Source: Mesorhizobium sp. J18 (GTDB lineage Bacteria; Pseudomonadota; Alphaproteobacteria; Rhizobiales; Rhizobiaceae). From it: 33,842 bases of DNA. Below the pieces are notes generated by a model that saw nothing but the letters and a program-made list of their open reading frames with translations, made no database searches and was not told where the DNA came from. The translations under genes were made by a program, and so were the position numbers. The stretch lies in assembly GCF_007829525.1 (NCBI RefSeq), contig NZ_VLJP01000024.1, positions 8,066 through 41,907 of the forward strand. The letters run 5' to 3'. Of this stretch, positions 8,901-17,021 are shown piece by piece (within the stretch, counting starts at the first letter, position 1; the number at the start of each line of letters is the position of its first letter).

Positions 8901-11068
8901 TAATCGAGAATCGAGCCGGATAGTAGCGTCAGGTCGCCATCGACCGTCAACGTGCCGATCGAACTACCCGGCTCCAGAATGCCGCCATCGGCAATCGTGA
9001 CAGTAGACCCGGCGCCCGACCCAATGGTTCCCGAGCCGCTGAGCGTGGCTCCGCTTTCGACAGTGAGCTCTCCACCCAACCGGCCATCGACAACGAATGT
9101 CCCGCCGGACACGGTGGTGGCGCCATCGAAACCCGAACCGTTACCCGTATAGACCGTCCGGCCTGCAAGATGCTCGATCCCGTGCTGGCCGTAATCGCTA
9201 TCGTCGAAGATGAACGGGTCTGGCCGGATATCCATACCGAAGACATAGTTGTCATCGGAATGGTTGAAGACCAGCGTGCCGGAGCCGGCGCCGAACCAGA
9301 TCGATCGGGCGTCGATCGTTCCTGCTCCGGCTGGCGTTTCGCCGCGCTCGGCACCGATCACGAGTTCGCCCGAGCTGTTCGCCTCTCTGGCAAGCGCCAC
9401 ATGGCTGGCGGGTGCGTCGCCAAGATCGATGTGCCCGCCATCGCTGAGCACCACGGTGCCTTTGCCGTATTCGCCGATGTAAAGGTTGCCACCCGGGTCG
9501 TCCTCGCTCCGCACGCGCCAGATCGACCCCTCTCCGGAGACGCGCGCCATACCAACCCCATCGGGTTGCCGCCCCAATGAGGCAAAATACATGGTATGGA
9601 CCAGTCCGCCGTCGAGAATGTCGAGGCTTCCGCGCCCGGAACCGCCGATATACATTGGCCGGTCATTCGTGGCGGCCAGGACGGACCCCGCGCCTGTCAC
9701 GGTTACCGTGCCCGTGCCGGTTGTCCGGTCGCCGATCACGGTGAGATAAGCGCTCTCGACCCGTCCGCCGTTCTCGATCCGAAGGCTTCCGCTGCCCGCA
9801 CGGCCGATTCTGATCGCGCCCAAATCGCCTGTGGTTTCGAGGAGTGAGCCTTTGCCCGACACAATCACCGTGCCCTCGGAACCCTCGTAATAGCCGGCGA
9901 CGATACCGTAGCTCCCGTGGACGGCCGCATGCGCGCCATCGGCCACGTTCAGTCGGCCATTGCCGGATATCCCGGCATAGATCGCAGCAGAAGCATTGAG
10001 TGTCGTATCCTCGCCCTGAATGATGACATGCGCTTCGTCGCCGTCGATATCATCCACACGAAGCCGCTCGACACTGGACGCGCCCCCGGCCAGCCGCAAC
10101 TGTCCGGACTGCATATTCAGATTGCCGCCGGCTAAGCCTCCCGACAGCGTTAGTGTGCCGCTACCGAGCTTCGTCAAGTCACCGGTGCCCACTAGCGAGG
10201 TGGCGATGCCGATGTCATGACCATTGCTGTCGATGAATGCGCCACCAGCTCCGATAGTCACATCGCCAGCATCGAAATTGCGCAGGAACTCGGCCTCATC
10301 GGAGGTGGCGCGCAGAATGCCTCCATCGAAGTCCAGCCGCGCATTTCCTGTACCCTTTTCGACGAAACCGGTTGCCAGAATGCCGCGCGCGCCATTTGTC
10401 CCAGACAGGACGAGAGTACCAGACGCGGAATCTCGCCCCAAGTACGTCTGGGAAGCAGTGACCGTGCCGCCATTCTCGACGGCCAGAATTCCAGCGTTAC
10501 TCCAGTTATGCCCGATGCTGAGGTTCGAGGAGATTGACCAGATCGAACCGGCACCGGTGACCGTCACGGCACCGGTGTTGATGGCTGGTGATCCTTCAGC
10601 GGCTCCGGCACCTATTATTCCCGATTTGCTGAAGATGCCACCTCCCGCCTCAATCGTGACAATACCATTGCTGCCGCCAGCAGCGCTGCCGACATATAAG
10701 ACTGTGTCGACGACCAAGCGGGATTCTTCGCCTGTGACTGTGAGGGCACCGTCGCCGCCTGCGCTGCCAACAGCGGTCAACGTGCCAATATTTACTGTCC
10801 CGCCATTGCGAATGGTCAATTCGCCATTCGTCAGGAAACCAATGTCGAGATGTCCATCGATCTCCCACGGGCTGGGCCGCGTGCCGGAGGTGCCGTCGCC
10901 ACTGCCATCGACGATCTCATGCGCTTCATCGTTAATGACAACACTTTGTGCCAGTGCTGGATCGGCGGCGACCGTCAGCGCCAGCGCTGAGCTGCCGGCC
11001 AACAATGCCCGATGCCAGTAGCGCCAAGATCTAATCGCAATAAGCTTCGATCGGATTGCGGTCTTCAA
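5954..11068 (-). CDS. Large type V autotransporter (adhesin-like), module 1
   Basis: A 1704-residue classical autotransporter. The signal peptide is residues 1-40 (LALTVAADPALA then Q). The passenger starts with about six T5SS/PEP-CTERM-type repeats at ~90-580 (e.g. GTVTVTGAGSVL followed by MYIGGSGRGSLDILDGG). A WQGGNGVWDSTNAQWFN segment follows near 820. Several autotransporter-associated beta-strand motifs come next (KTQAGTLILSGDNSY ~920, KRGDGVLRLTGDNAY ~1005, KAGAGTLTLGG ~1075). A conserved pre-barrel helix (LSGEIHGSAKTALIEDSRF) lies near 1375-1400, and the outer-membrane barrel runs from ~1430 to the terminal Phe. The start is a TTG with a GAGGGG ribosome-binding site eight bases upstream and an in-frame TAG two codons upstream, so no longer form is possible. 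No protease motif is seen, so an adhesin or surface-fibre role is inferred. Confidence 0.93.
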   Translation of the reverse strand: MKTAIRSKLIAIRSWRYWHRALLAGSSALALTVAADPALAQSVVINDEAHEIVDGSGDGTSGTRPSPWEIDGHLDIGFLTNGELTIRNGGTVNIGTLTAVGSAGGDGALTVTGEESRLVVDTVLYVGSAAGGSNGIVTIEAGGGIFSKSGIIGAGAAEGSPAINTGAVTVTGAGSIWSISSNLSIGHNWSNAGILAVENGGTVTASQTYLGRDSASGTLVLSGTNGARGILATGFVEKGTGNARLDFDGGILRATSDEAEFLRNFDAGDVTIGAGGAFIDSNGHDIGIATSLVGTGDLTKLGSGTLTLSGGLAGGNLNMQSGQLRLAGGASSVERLRVDDIDGDEAHVIIQGEDTTLNASAAIYAGISGNGRLNVADGAHAAVHGSYGIVAGYYEGSEGTVIVSGKGSLLETTGDLGAIRIGRAGSGSLRIENGGRVESAYLTVIGDRTTGTGTVTVTGAGSVLAATNDRPMYIGGSGRGSLDILDGGLVHTMYFASLGRQPDGVGMARVSGEGSIWRVRSEDDPGGNLYIGEYGKGTVVLSDGGHIDLGDAPASHVALAREANSSGELVIGAERGETPAGAGTIDARSIWFGAGSGTLVFNHSDDNYVFGMDIRPDPFIFDDSDYGQHGIEHLAGRTVYTGNGSGFDGATTVSGGTFVVDGRLGGELTVESGATLSGSGTIGSGAGSTVTIADGGILEPGSSIGTLTVDGDLTLLSGSILDYEVGSAGGDPATGISDRIDVTGDLALNGTLNLSQSNDASDGIAGFGYYRLMTYKGELTDNGLNIGDAPAIDGADYEIQAGVGNVDLFIATLGNDTLQHWQGGNGVWDSTNAQWFNLDGDIPVTWAGNHAVFRNEPGGFNGGTITVEGTQSFKGLQFVDEGYYLEGSGVLETVPEGSEIRVLADSTKIATEITGTGGIVKTQAGTLILSGDNSYAGDTRILGGTLQVSEDANLGATSGGLTINGGVLSATSSFETGRSVTLAGVGAFEVTDGDTLGLTGVIGGEGDLVKRGDGVLRLTGDNAYGNTFVEAGTLTGDAGSILGSIANAGLVRFDQGDDASFVGDIAGLGGTNGAMVKAGAGTLTLGGASTLDWTISEGRLATEAARFAGDVLLDGAGAALSFGDAGSAVYGGAFSGNGLFSFDGTGTVVLTGDSSGFSGRTSIGAGTLLVGDADSNGALGGSFNVLDGATLGGAGTVGSGVGSLVVVASGGTLSPGNSFGTLTVDGDLVFETGSRFAVEVNPEGNESDLVAVTGAATLDGGAVAHIGANGNYDIRSTYTILSAGGGLSGSFDDVISNFAFLTPELIYDYGAGTVDLQLSRNDRDFASVAATRNQIATAGGVESIGFDAGHAIYDAIAQLADDSDLIRASFDALSGEIHGSAKTALIEDSRFIRNAANDRIRAAFGDAGASVAPVLAYGPGDTPVAVSADHIGPVFWSQGFGSWGSSDSDGNAAALDRNTRGLLIGADGLIGDWRLGLLAGYSHSTFKAGDRASSGSSDNYHLGAYGGTQWGNIALRTGVAYSWHDIDTSRPVAIPGLGNHLTADYSAGTFQAFGELGYRLEPGNGIRLEPFANLANVSLHSSSFGEKGGDAALIGHSGSTDATFTTLGLRGEHTLTFGTMGATLKGMIGWRYAFGDTTPESTHAFSAGDAFTIAGVPIAKGSAVIEAGLDLDLSPDARLGFSYTGQLASGAQDHGFKANLAVRF

Positions 11069-11088
11069 TGTCTAGGCCCCTCGCTCCA

Positions 11089-11105
11089 CGGCTGTAGAAC
11101 AGCCG
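11089..11105. promoter_or_regulatory. Perfect 17-base palindrome in the leader of autotransporter 1
   Basis: CGGCTGT and ACAGCCG form a perfect seven-base inverted repeat with a three-base centre. It lies about 20 bases upstream of the TTG start and next to the GAGGGG ribosome-binding site. It could be an operator for the adjacent AraC regulator or a leader hairpin that controls translation. The stretch 11069-11269 between the araC-like gene and the autotransporter also has a TATAGT (- strand, near 11150) that could be a -10 element; no convincing -35 was found. Confidence 0.35.
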
Positions 11106-11269
11106 ACAACAATCAGCCCGGCGCAGAACCGAGCAAAGTTTCGGAGCTTGCACTATAAAGTCATTGAAAAATCAGAGGTAATCAGCGCGTCCCTAAAATG
11201 AAATCACTGCGTCCAATTGGGCAGGATTTCATCCCGATCAGTGCTACTTCGCGTAGGAACGTTGTGCTA

Positions 11270-12301
11270 TCAGCCGCTGTCGGACCGCTGATGCGCCGCT
11301 TCGCGGGCTTCGCTCGGGCTCATGCCGAATCGTCTGCGAAACAGCCGATTGATGTTTGGCAGATCATAGAGACCGCACCGTTGCGCCAGGAGATGGATCG
11401 GGGAATTGCCCTTCTCCTTTTGCAGCAGGCGCAATAACTGCTGAAGGCGCAGTTCGCGAATATAGCCTTGGACGGTCAAATTTCGATCGGCGAACACGCG
11501 GTAGAGTGTCGACCGTGAGCAGCCCACTGCGGCAGCGACGCCGGAGGGATTGAGCTCATGACTGGTGAGATGTCGCCTTATGTAGCGTTGGGCGGCTGCA
11601 AACAGCCCGGCATTGGAATGCTCCGAGATGCCGACAGCTGACGAGAACGCGCCTTCTATCGCCGTTATCGCAAAGGACTCCGAAGCGTCCAGCAGTGCTA
11701 ATTGCTCGCGCGGCGCCATCCCCGCGACTACACGGGGGAACTGCCGAAGGTGATCCCGCAGCAAGCCGGCGAGAACGGAATTGGCGAGCGCAGCGTTGAT
11801 AGCCTCCGGATCAGGCATCGAAAGGGGGAAGACCGATTCAAGCAAGGGCCGCGACAGATCCAGCTGGATGCAGCAGTGCCGCGTGAAGCTCAGCGACAAG
11901 GGGCGTGAGCCGTCGAGCAGGAAGAAGCCGCCTTCGCCCACCTCCATCGTCTGACCACCATCATAGACATAGCGCATCCGGCCCTTCAGCATCAGGAACA
12001 GCGCCAGTTCGTCGAAGGACGCCGATGCGATCGCCTCCTTGCCCAGGTTGACCTGATACGCATCGGACACGGCATAGTGCATTTCGCCGGCCATGGTCGC
12101 GAGTGAGGTCACGCTGGCTCTGAAGTTTCGCCGCTGCTGCTCGTCGGGCGCAGCACCTTCGAAACTGCGTATGACTTCGCTAGTCCAGTAGTCGTAGCGA
12201 TCCGCTGGTGCCGTTTCCCTGGTCGACACAGTCTGGAAGATATGCGCCTTCGGACGCCCCTGCGAGAAGGCATGATGGCCGGTCTGTTCATCGGTATTCA
12301 C
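11270..12301 (-). CDS. AraC-family transcriptional regulator, module 1
   Basis: A 343-residue regulator. The N-terminal ~200 residues resemble the cupin-like AraC ligand-binding domain (FDELALFLMLKGRMRYVYDG, then VGEGGFFLLDGSRPL). The C-terminal ~100 residues are a double helix-turn-helix: RYIRRHLTSHELNPSGVAAA with CSRSTLYRVFADR as the first, and a second ending in NINRLFRRRFGMSPSEAR. The start is GTG at 12301 with a GAGGGAG ribosome-binding site about eight bases upstream. It is transcribed in the same direction as autotransporter 1 and ends 201 bases before it, so it is the obvious candidate regulator. Its ligand is unknown. A gene 3' of it (higher-numbered side) is the decayed second ialB copy. 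Confidence 0.9.
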   Translation of the reverse strand: MNTDEQTGHHAFSQGRPKAHIFQTVSTRETAPADRYDYWTSEVIRSFEGAAPDEQQRRNFRASVTSLATMAGEMHYAVSDAYQVNLGKEAIASASFDELALFLMLKGRMRYVYDGGQTMEVGEGGFFLLDGSRPLSLSFTRHCCIQLDLSRPLLESVFPLSMPDPEAINAALANSVLAGLLRDHLRQFPRVVAGMAPREQLALLDASESFAITAIEGAFSSAVGISEHSNAGLFAAAQRYIRRHLTSHELNPSGVAAAVGCSRSTLYRVFADRNLTVQGYIRELRLQQLLRLLQKEKGNSPIHLLAQRCGLYDLPNINRLFRRRFGMSPSEAREAAHQRSDSG

Positions 12302-12469
12302 GATGGCGCTCCCTCGCTAAGACAAGCGCAAGATCTCTCGCTCTCGACGATTGATAACTGCCTTCAACCATTGCGACGCTCACTGAAGTCGTTTGCGAAC
12401 TCGCGTGAAAGGTAGCAGCAGCCACGTCCTGGTCCAACCGTGCGGTGCAAGCTGCCTCCAATGCTCCAG

Positions 12470-12971
12470 TCAGGCTCCGGCGAGTTCGGCAACGCGCGCA
12501 AGCGCGGAGGTGAAGCCGGAAAGCGAGAGCGAGAGTTGACTTCGTGGCCACTGTCGCTGGCGACCGCCCTGACTTTGAGGGCTGTGCCCGCGCGCATTGC
12601 CGTCAACGCGTCCTGATTGAAGCTCAGTTGACCAGGCAGCCGGCTGGAAGGCAGGTCGAGAACCGTAGGGGCGGCAGGATTTCGCTCACATCTACGGACA
12701 GTGCCACCCCTTGATCGAGATTGAGACCGAAAGGCAGCACCAGCGTGCCGCTGGCCGCGTTACCCCCCTCGATTGCGGCCAGTTCGATGGCAAGAACCCG
12801 CTGCCCGTTCTGACGATTCACTTGCGCCGCATCCTGGGGTGCCGCGCAGATGACCGTCCAGTCTCCGTAGGTTTCGGTGAGGGACGTGGCGTTGCCGGGA
12901 AGGCCCGATCCGGCCGAACCGGCGAGGGCGGACAGAATGATGACGGAAAGTATACGTCGTACTGGAAACAT
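12470..12971 (-). pseudogene. IalB-family protein (copy 2), broken by two frameshifts
   Basis: From the ATG at 12971 the product matches copy 1 closely: the same FPV.RILSVIILSAL signal peptide, GDWTV.CAAPQ, LPFGLNLDQGVALS and CLPAGCLV. It then stops at 12624, so only about 115 residues are read. Adding one base near 12629-12631 restores LSFNQDALTAMRAGTAL. Adding another near 12538 restores LSLSLSGFTSALARVAELAGA with a stop at 12470-12472, the same end as copy 1. Two in-frame deletions are also present relative to copy 1, one of which removes the second cysteine (CVIAQT region). Both frameshifts sit at a GTCAAC hexamer. It is a decaying paralogue, or an intact gene hit by two sequencing errors. 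Confidence 0.8.
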
Positions 12972-13098
12972 AGTTTCATCTTGGGCTTGGGTGAAAAAAA
13001 TGCCTGCCGCCTGAAGATACGAGCGGCAGGCCAATGTCTCGCACCAGACGGAAAGGGATCAGAACCGCACGGCGAGGTTCGCCTTGATGCCTTGATCG
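12484..13098. repeat. Long imperfect direct repeat, copy B (ialB copy 2 plus autotransporter 2 3' end)
   Basis: Partner of the repeat at 5340-5995, about 7.1 kb away. Compared with copy A it has two in-frame deletions and two single-base frameshifts within ialB, and base changes in the hairpin stem that keep pairing. Same-orientation repeats of this length could recombine and delete or amplify module 1. Confidence 0.8.
12994..13031 (-). terminator. Intrinsic terminator between autotransporter 2 and ialB copy 2
   Basis: On the - strand GCCTGCCGC pairs with GCGGCAGGC (stem ends at 13031 and 13002), followed directly by A and seven T residues (A run on the + strand at 12994-13000). This is a normal Rho-independent terminator. 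It would end most transcripts after the autotransporter and leave ialB copy 2 poorly expressed. The stem bases differ from module 1 in a compensated way. Confidence 0.8.
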
Positions 13099-16000
13099 GT
13101 GAAGCCCGAGCCGAACTGGCCGCTGTAAGAAACCCCCAGCGTAGTGTCCGGCGTCAGATTGACGGAGGCGCCGAGATCGAGAACGAGAGCGTTCTTTGCA
13201 ATCGGCACGCCGGCAATGGTGAAATTGTCGCCGCCAGCGAATGTGTGCGTCGCAAACGGGGTGATATCACCAAAAGCATGCCGCCATCCGGCCATGCCGA
13301 AGAACCGGGCGTTGGTTTCACCGAAATTGACTTGCGTTTCCGCGCGCAGGCCGATCGTGGTGAAGGTCGTGTCCATGCTGTGGCTGGCGGCTGTCAGAGC
13401 GGCCGCGCCACCACTTTCGGCATAGCTATCCGCATTGAGATGCACGTAGGCGAGATTGGCGAAGGGCTCGAAGCTCGCCCCGCCATAGTCGAAGCGATAG
13501 CCCGCTTCCCCGAAAATCTGCGCGGTTGTCGCATCGTAACTGCCCGAGAGGCTGTCGGAGAACCCGGTAAAGGCGACCGAGCGGCTGGTCTCGATGTCAT
13601 GCCAGGCATAGGCACCCCCGAAGCGCAGCCCCAGATTGCCGAGCGCAGTACCGCCATAGGCTCCCAAGTGCCAGGTATCGGCCGAACCTGAGGAGTTACG
13701 ATCATCGACGTCGAAGCTGGAATGGCCATAGCCGCCGAAGAGGCCGAGACGCAGATTGTCCGTCACCAGGGCATCTCCGCCGAGGAAGAAGCCGCCAATC
13801 GAGCGCTCAAGCTCGGCGGCGTTGCCATTGCCGTCCCAGCTTCCCCATGAGCCGAAACCCTGCCCCCAGAAGGCGAAACCATCATGGATGCGCCGTTCGG
13901 CCATGCCGTTGCGGTCCGCGGCGATACCCTCGAGCGCCACCCGCAGCCGGTCCATCGCCGCCTCGCGGGCAAATCGGCTGTCCTCGATCAGCGCCGTCTG
14001 CGTGGAGGCCTGGAACTCGCCAGAAAGCTGATCCAGGGCGACAGGCGCCTCAGCCATCGAGAGGTTCAGGACGGCCGTATAAAGACCACCGCCGCCAAGG
14101 GAGAATACGCCGTCCCCTGTCGCGCACTGGTTTGCGGTGAACCCGGCAAGGCAGAAGCTCGACACGCCAAGGCTCGACGTCAGGAAAACGCTATTAGCGT
14201 CGTAGCTATCGGTGAAATCAAGGAATGCGAAGTCGTCCGTAACCGTGTCGAACGTGCCGGTCACGCCGGCTGCCGCGGTGATGATGGTGTATGTGCCGGG
14301 CGGATAGGTCCTGCCGTCATCGGTCCCGTTCTCGGGCGTTACATGCACTGTCCCACCGTTGATGGTGACTGCGCCGCTGGCATTGAGAAGATCGTTGTTG
14401 ACTCCAGCGACAAAGCCGCCGCCATTGAGTTCCACCCCGTAAATCGAGCCGGCATCGAAGATAGCGTCCGCCACATGGAGCGTGCCGATTGAACTGCCCG
14501 GAGCTAGCGTTCCGCCCGATCCGATCGTCAATTGCCCGCCGATGGTTCCACGGCCACCCAATATACCGCCAGATGCGACCGTCACCGTGGACCCAGCCCC
14601 TCCCAGGGTGCCGTCAACCCGCAGCGTGCCTCCGGCAACATCGGTGGAACCGGTAAACGATCCACTGTTGGCTGTCAGGAGCGTCGTTCCGGCAAGATGG
14701 CTGACGATTCCGTCACCCCGGAGTTCGGGCGCGAATGTGTAGTTCGTACCAGTATGATTGAATACCAGCGCCGCGCTCGGGGCATCGAACCTGATGGCTT
14801 GGGTATCGAGAATGCCGGGCGCGATCGCCCCGCTGGCAACGGGATCGCCGCCGATGTTGATTCGGCCTTGCCCGCCGTTCAGGCCGATGGACAAGTTGTT
14901 CGCGGCGACGCGGCCAGCGTTCGCAATCGTCAGCGTGCCGCTGCCGAGGCTGCCCACGACGAGCAGGCCGTCATTCGTCCAGGCCGATCCGTTCCCCGTC
15001 ACCGTGACCTCGCCACTGGCGGCATTACCCGCCCCGATGGCGGCATTGGTGTTGAACACACTGCCGCCATTGGAAATGATCAAACTGCCGGCGCCGGCGT
15101 TGCCGACATAGAGTTCGCCGGTATTTGCCCAAATCGAGCCAGCCCCGTCCACCGAAGCTCGTCCGATAGAGCCGGTGCCATTGCCGATATAACCCTGCCG
15201 GTTGGCGACAGCGCCGCCAGCATTGATATTCAGCGAACCGGTGCCGAATTCGCCCACGGACAAGTCGTTGAGGGTGATCCAGGTCGAGCCGTTTCCGTCC
15301 ACGCGAACGGTCCCGGCGGAATCGATGTCATCGCCGATGTAAGCGAAGCTATTTCCAACGCGGCCGCCACTTTCGATGGCCAGATTGCCGACGCCGCCCC
15401 GACCGACGTAAAGGCCCGCGGTATTGTTCCAGAGCGAGCCGCTTCCATTAACCGTCACGCTGCCCCGGCCCCCCGAGAGATTGCCTAGAATGCCGGAGTT
15501 ATTGAAAACCGCACCGCCGCCCGTGATGCTCAAGGCGCCGTTTCCGCCGACGCCGACATACAGGTCATTGGTGCTGTTGACATCCCCCCACGTCGAACCA
15601 ACGCCATCGACCGTGACCTCGCCATTCGCACCGTTGCCAAAACCGATATAGCCAATGCCGCTGATGACTTCGCCGCCATCGGTGATGTCCAGCCTGCCGG
15701 TGCCGGCGCCGCCGACGGTGAGGTCGTTCAGGCTCCAGCTCGAACCGCTCCCGTTCACCGAGACCGCACCGATTGATCCAAGCTGGCTGCCAACGAAACT
15801 GGATTGACTGATAACAAGGCCGCTGTTGCGGATATTCAGCGTGCCGTCGCCACCATAGCCGATGAAAAGGTTGGCGCTCGTCCAGCGCGAGCCTGCGTCC
15901 TCCACCGTGACCGTGCCTACAGAATCGGCGGCATCGCCGACATACGCACTGAGAGTGGTGGAAACGATGCCCTCAGCCTGGACGCGAAGCGTGCCTGAGC

Positions 16001-17021
16001 CTTCATCGCCGACATGAAGGGTGCCGCTGCTTGACCAGCGGGAGCCGCTCCCTGCTACCGTGACAATGCCGCTGGAACCTGCGGCAGTGCCAACATGGGC
16101 GTTGAAGCTTGAAACGACGCCGCCCTCCAGGATGTGCAGTGTGCCGGACCCTTCATAGCCGACATCGATGTTGCCGTTGTTCGTCCAGGTCGATCCCGAT
16201 CCACTCACCGTGACGATGCCGACCGCGCCCGGCGTGCCACCGATGGAACTGTGGGTATTGGAGACGCTGCCTCCGTTTTCGATATCCAGGATGCCGGAGC
16301 CGGAACCGCCGACACTGAGAACGTCGCTAATGACCCAGGTCGAAAGCGGCCCGGTGACGGTGGCAGCGCCGCCGGAACCGGAACCGCGTCCGATCGCGCC
16401 GCGGAAGCTGGAGACACTGCCGTTCCGGATGGCCAACGAACCGGCCCCCTCCTCGCCGACGACGAGGACGTCGGTGCTGGTAAATTCCCCTCCACTATCC
16501 ACGACGATGGTGCCCGAGGAACCCTCGACATTCCCCAGGATGACCAGTCCGTCGGCGTGGACCTTGCCCCGGCTGACGATGTTCACCTCACCGCCCCCGA
16601 TATTGCCCACGATCAGCGAAGAGCCGCCCGTGCCCGTGTTCCAGACCGAACCCAGTCCGCTGACGGTGACGGTGCCGCGGCCGGTGAGGGTGTTGCCGAC
16701 GATGCTGCCGCTGCCGTTGACGACACCGCCCCCCTCGACGTCCAGCGACCCGGTGACGATGTTGCCGATCACGAGGAGTTCGGGGACAGTCCACGGATGG
16801 GGCTGTGCGCCCGGTGGCACCGGAGCCGTTGGGGTAAGGACCTCCCCGTCTGTCGTTATGGTTTGCGCCTGCACGCCGACAGGCAGCATGGCGAGGAGTC
16901 CGGCCAGAGCCGTCGAGCAGAGAAGGGCGCGACCGAGCCGAACGTCCGTAAAGCCTGATCGGAAAATCGGCCAAACTGAATTTTCATCGCGCGCGATCGC
17001 CGGTAAACGCTGAAGCCGCAT
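13059..17021 (-). CDS. Type V autotransporter with about 12 tandem passenger repeats, module 2
   Basis: About 1320 residues from the ATG at 17021, which has AGGGGG ten bases upstream; an in-frame TTG at 17069 would add 16 residues. A long N-region precedes the hydrophobic signal core, with likely cleavage after VGVQA at ~52. The passenger is dominated by ~12 copies of a ~54-residue T5SS/PEP-CTERM-type repeat (GTVTVSG.GSTW...L.VG..GSGTL.I.NGG.V). A shorter linker with TFDTVTDDFAFLDF follows. The helix LSGEFQASTQTALIEDSRF is at ~1000, and the barrel runs from ~1046 to the terminal Phe. The helix and barrel closely match autotransporter 1, while the passenger is quite different. A beta-solenoid surface adhesin is likely; no catalytic motif is visible. 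Confidence 0.93.
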   Translation of the reverse strand: MRLQRLPAIARDENSVWPIFRSGFTDVRLGRALLCSTALAGLLAMLPVGVQAQTITTDGEVLTPTAPVPPGAQPHPWTVPELLVIGNIVTGSLDVEGGGVVNGSGSIVGNTLTGRGTVTVSGLGSVWNTGTGGSSLIVGNIGGGEVNIVSRGKVHADGLVILGNVEGSSGTIVVDSGGEFTSTDVLVVGEEGAGSLAIRNGSVSSFRGAIGRGSGSGGAATVTGPLSTWVISDVLSVGGSGSGILDIENGGSVSNTHSSIGGTPGAVGIVTVSGSGSTWTNNGNIDVGYEGSGTLHILEGGVVSSFNAHVGTAAGSSGIVTVAGSGSRWSSSGTLHVGDEGSGTLRVQAEGIVSTTLSAYVGDAADSVGTVTVEDAGSRWTSANLFIGYGGDGTLNIRNSGLVISQSSFVGSQLGSIGAVSVNGSGSSWSLNDLTVGGAGTGRLDITDGGEVISGIGYIGFGNGANGEVTVDGVGSTWGDVNSTNDLYVGVGGNGALSITGGGAVFNNSGILGNLSGGRGSVTVNGSGSLWNNTAGLYVGRGGVGNLAIESGGRVGNSFAYIGDDIDSAGTVRVDGNGSTWITLNDLSVGEFGTGSLNINAGGAVANRQGYIGNGTGSIGRASVDGAGSIWANTGELYVGNAGAGSLIISNGGSVFNTNAAIGAGNAASGEVTVTGNGSAWTNDGLLVVGSLGSGTLTIANAGRVAANNLSIGLNGGQGRINIGGDPVASGAIAPGILDTQAIRFDAPSAALVFNHTGTNYTFAPELRGDGIVSHLAGTTLLTANSGSFTGSTDVAGGTLRVDGTLGGAGSTVTVASGGILGGRGTIGGQLTIGSGGTLAPGSSIGTLHVADAIFDAGSIYGVELNGGGFVAGVNNDLLNASGAVTINGGTVHVTPENGTDDGRTYPPGTYTIITAAAGVTGTFDTVTDDFAFLDFTDSYDANSVFLTSSLGVSSFCLAGFTANQCATGDGVFSLGGGGLYTAVLNLSMAEAPVALDQLSGEFQASTQTALIEDSRFAREAAMDRLRVALEGIAADRNGMAERRIHDGFAFWGQGFGSWGSWDGNGNAAELERSIGGFFLGGDALVTDNLRLGLFGGYGHSSFDVDDRNSSGSADTWHLGAYGGTALGNLGLRFGGAYAWHDIETSRSVAFTGFSDSLSGSYDATTAQIFGEAGYRFDYGGASFEPFANLAYVHLNADSYAESGGAAALTAASHSMDTTFTTIGLRAETQVNFGETNARFFGMAGWRHAFGDITPFATHTFAGGDNFTIAGVPIAKNALVLDLGASVNLTPDTTLGVSYSGQFGSGFTDQGIKANLAVRF
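14900..16690 (-). repeat. Protein-coding tandem repeats of the module 2 autotransporter passenger
   Basis: About twelve consecutive ~160-base units, each encoding one copy of the T5SS/PEP-CTERM-associated repeat with GS-W, VG-G-GTL and NGG positions conserved. Units have diverged at DNA level, so they are old duplications kept by structural selection, but recombination between neighbours could change the passenger length. Confidence 0.8.

Noticed and set aside
5906-11021. Several long open frames on the + strand across this span (for example 6755-7945)
   Set aside because: They are antisense to the autotransporter, have Arg/Pro/Ala-rich nonsense composition, and match no family; the - strand protein has a signal peptide, repeats and a barrel.
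14900-16690. Regular repeats that at first look like a CRISPR or satellite array
   Set aside because: The period is about 160 bases, units are diverged and stay in frame; they encode the known T5SS/PEP-CTERM type passenger repeat.
12711-16958. Long + strand open frames such as 13884-14492 and 14532-15488
   Set aside because: Shadows of the repetitive autotransporter 2 and ialB copy 2 on the opposite strand.
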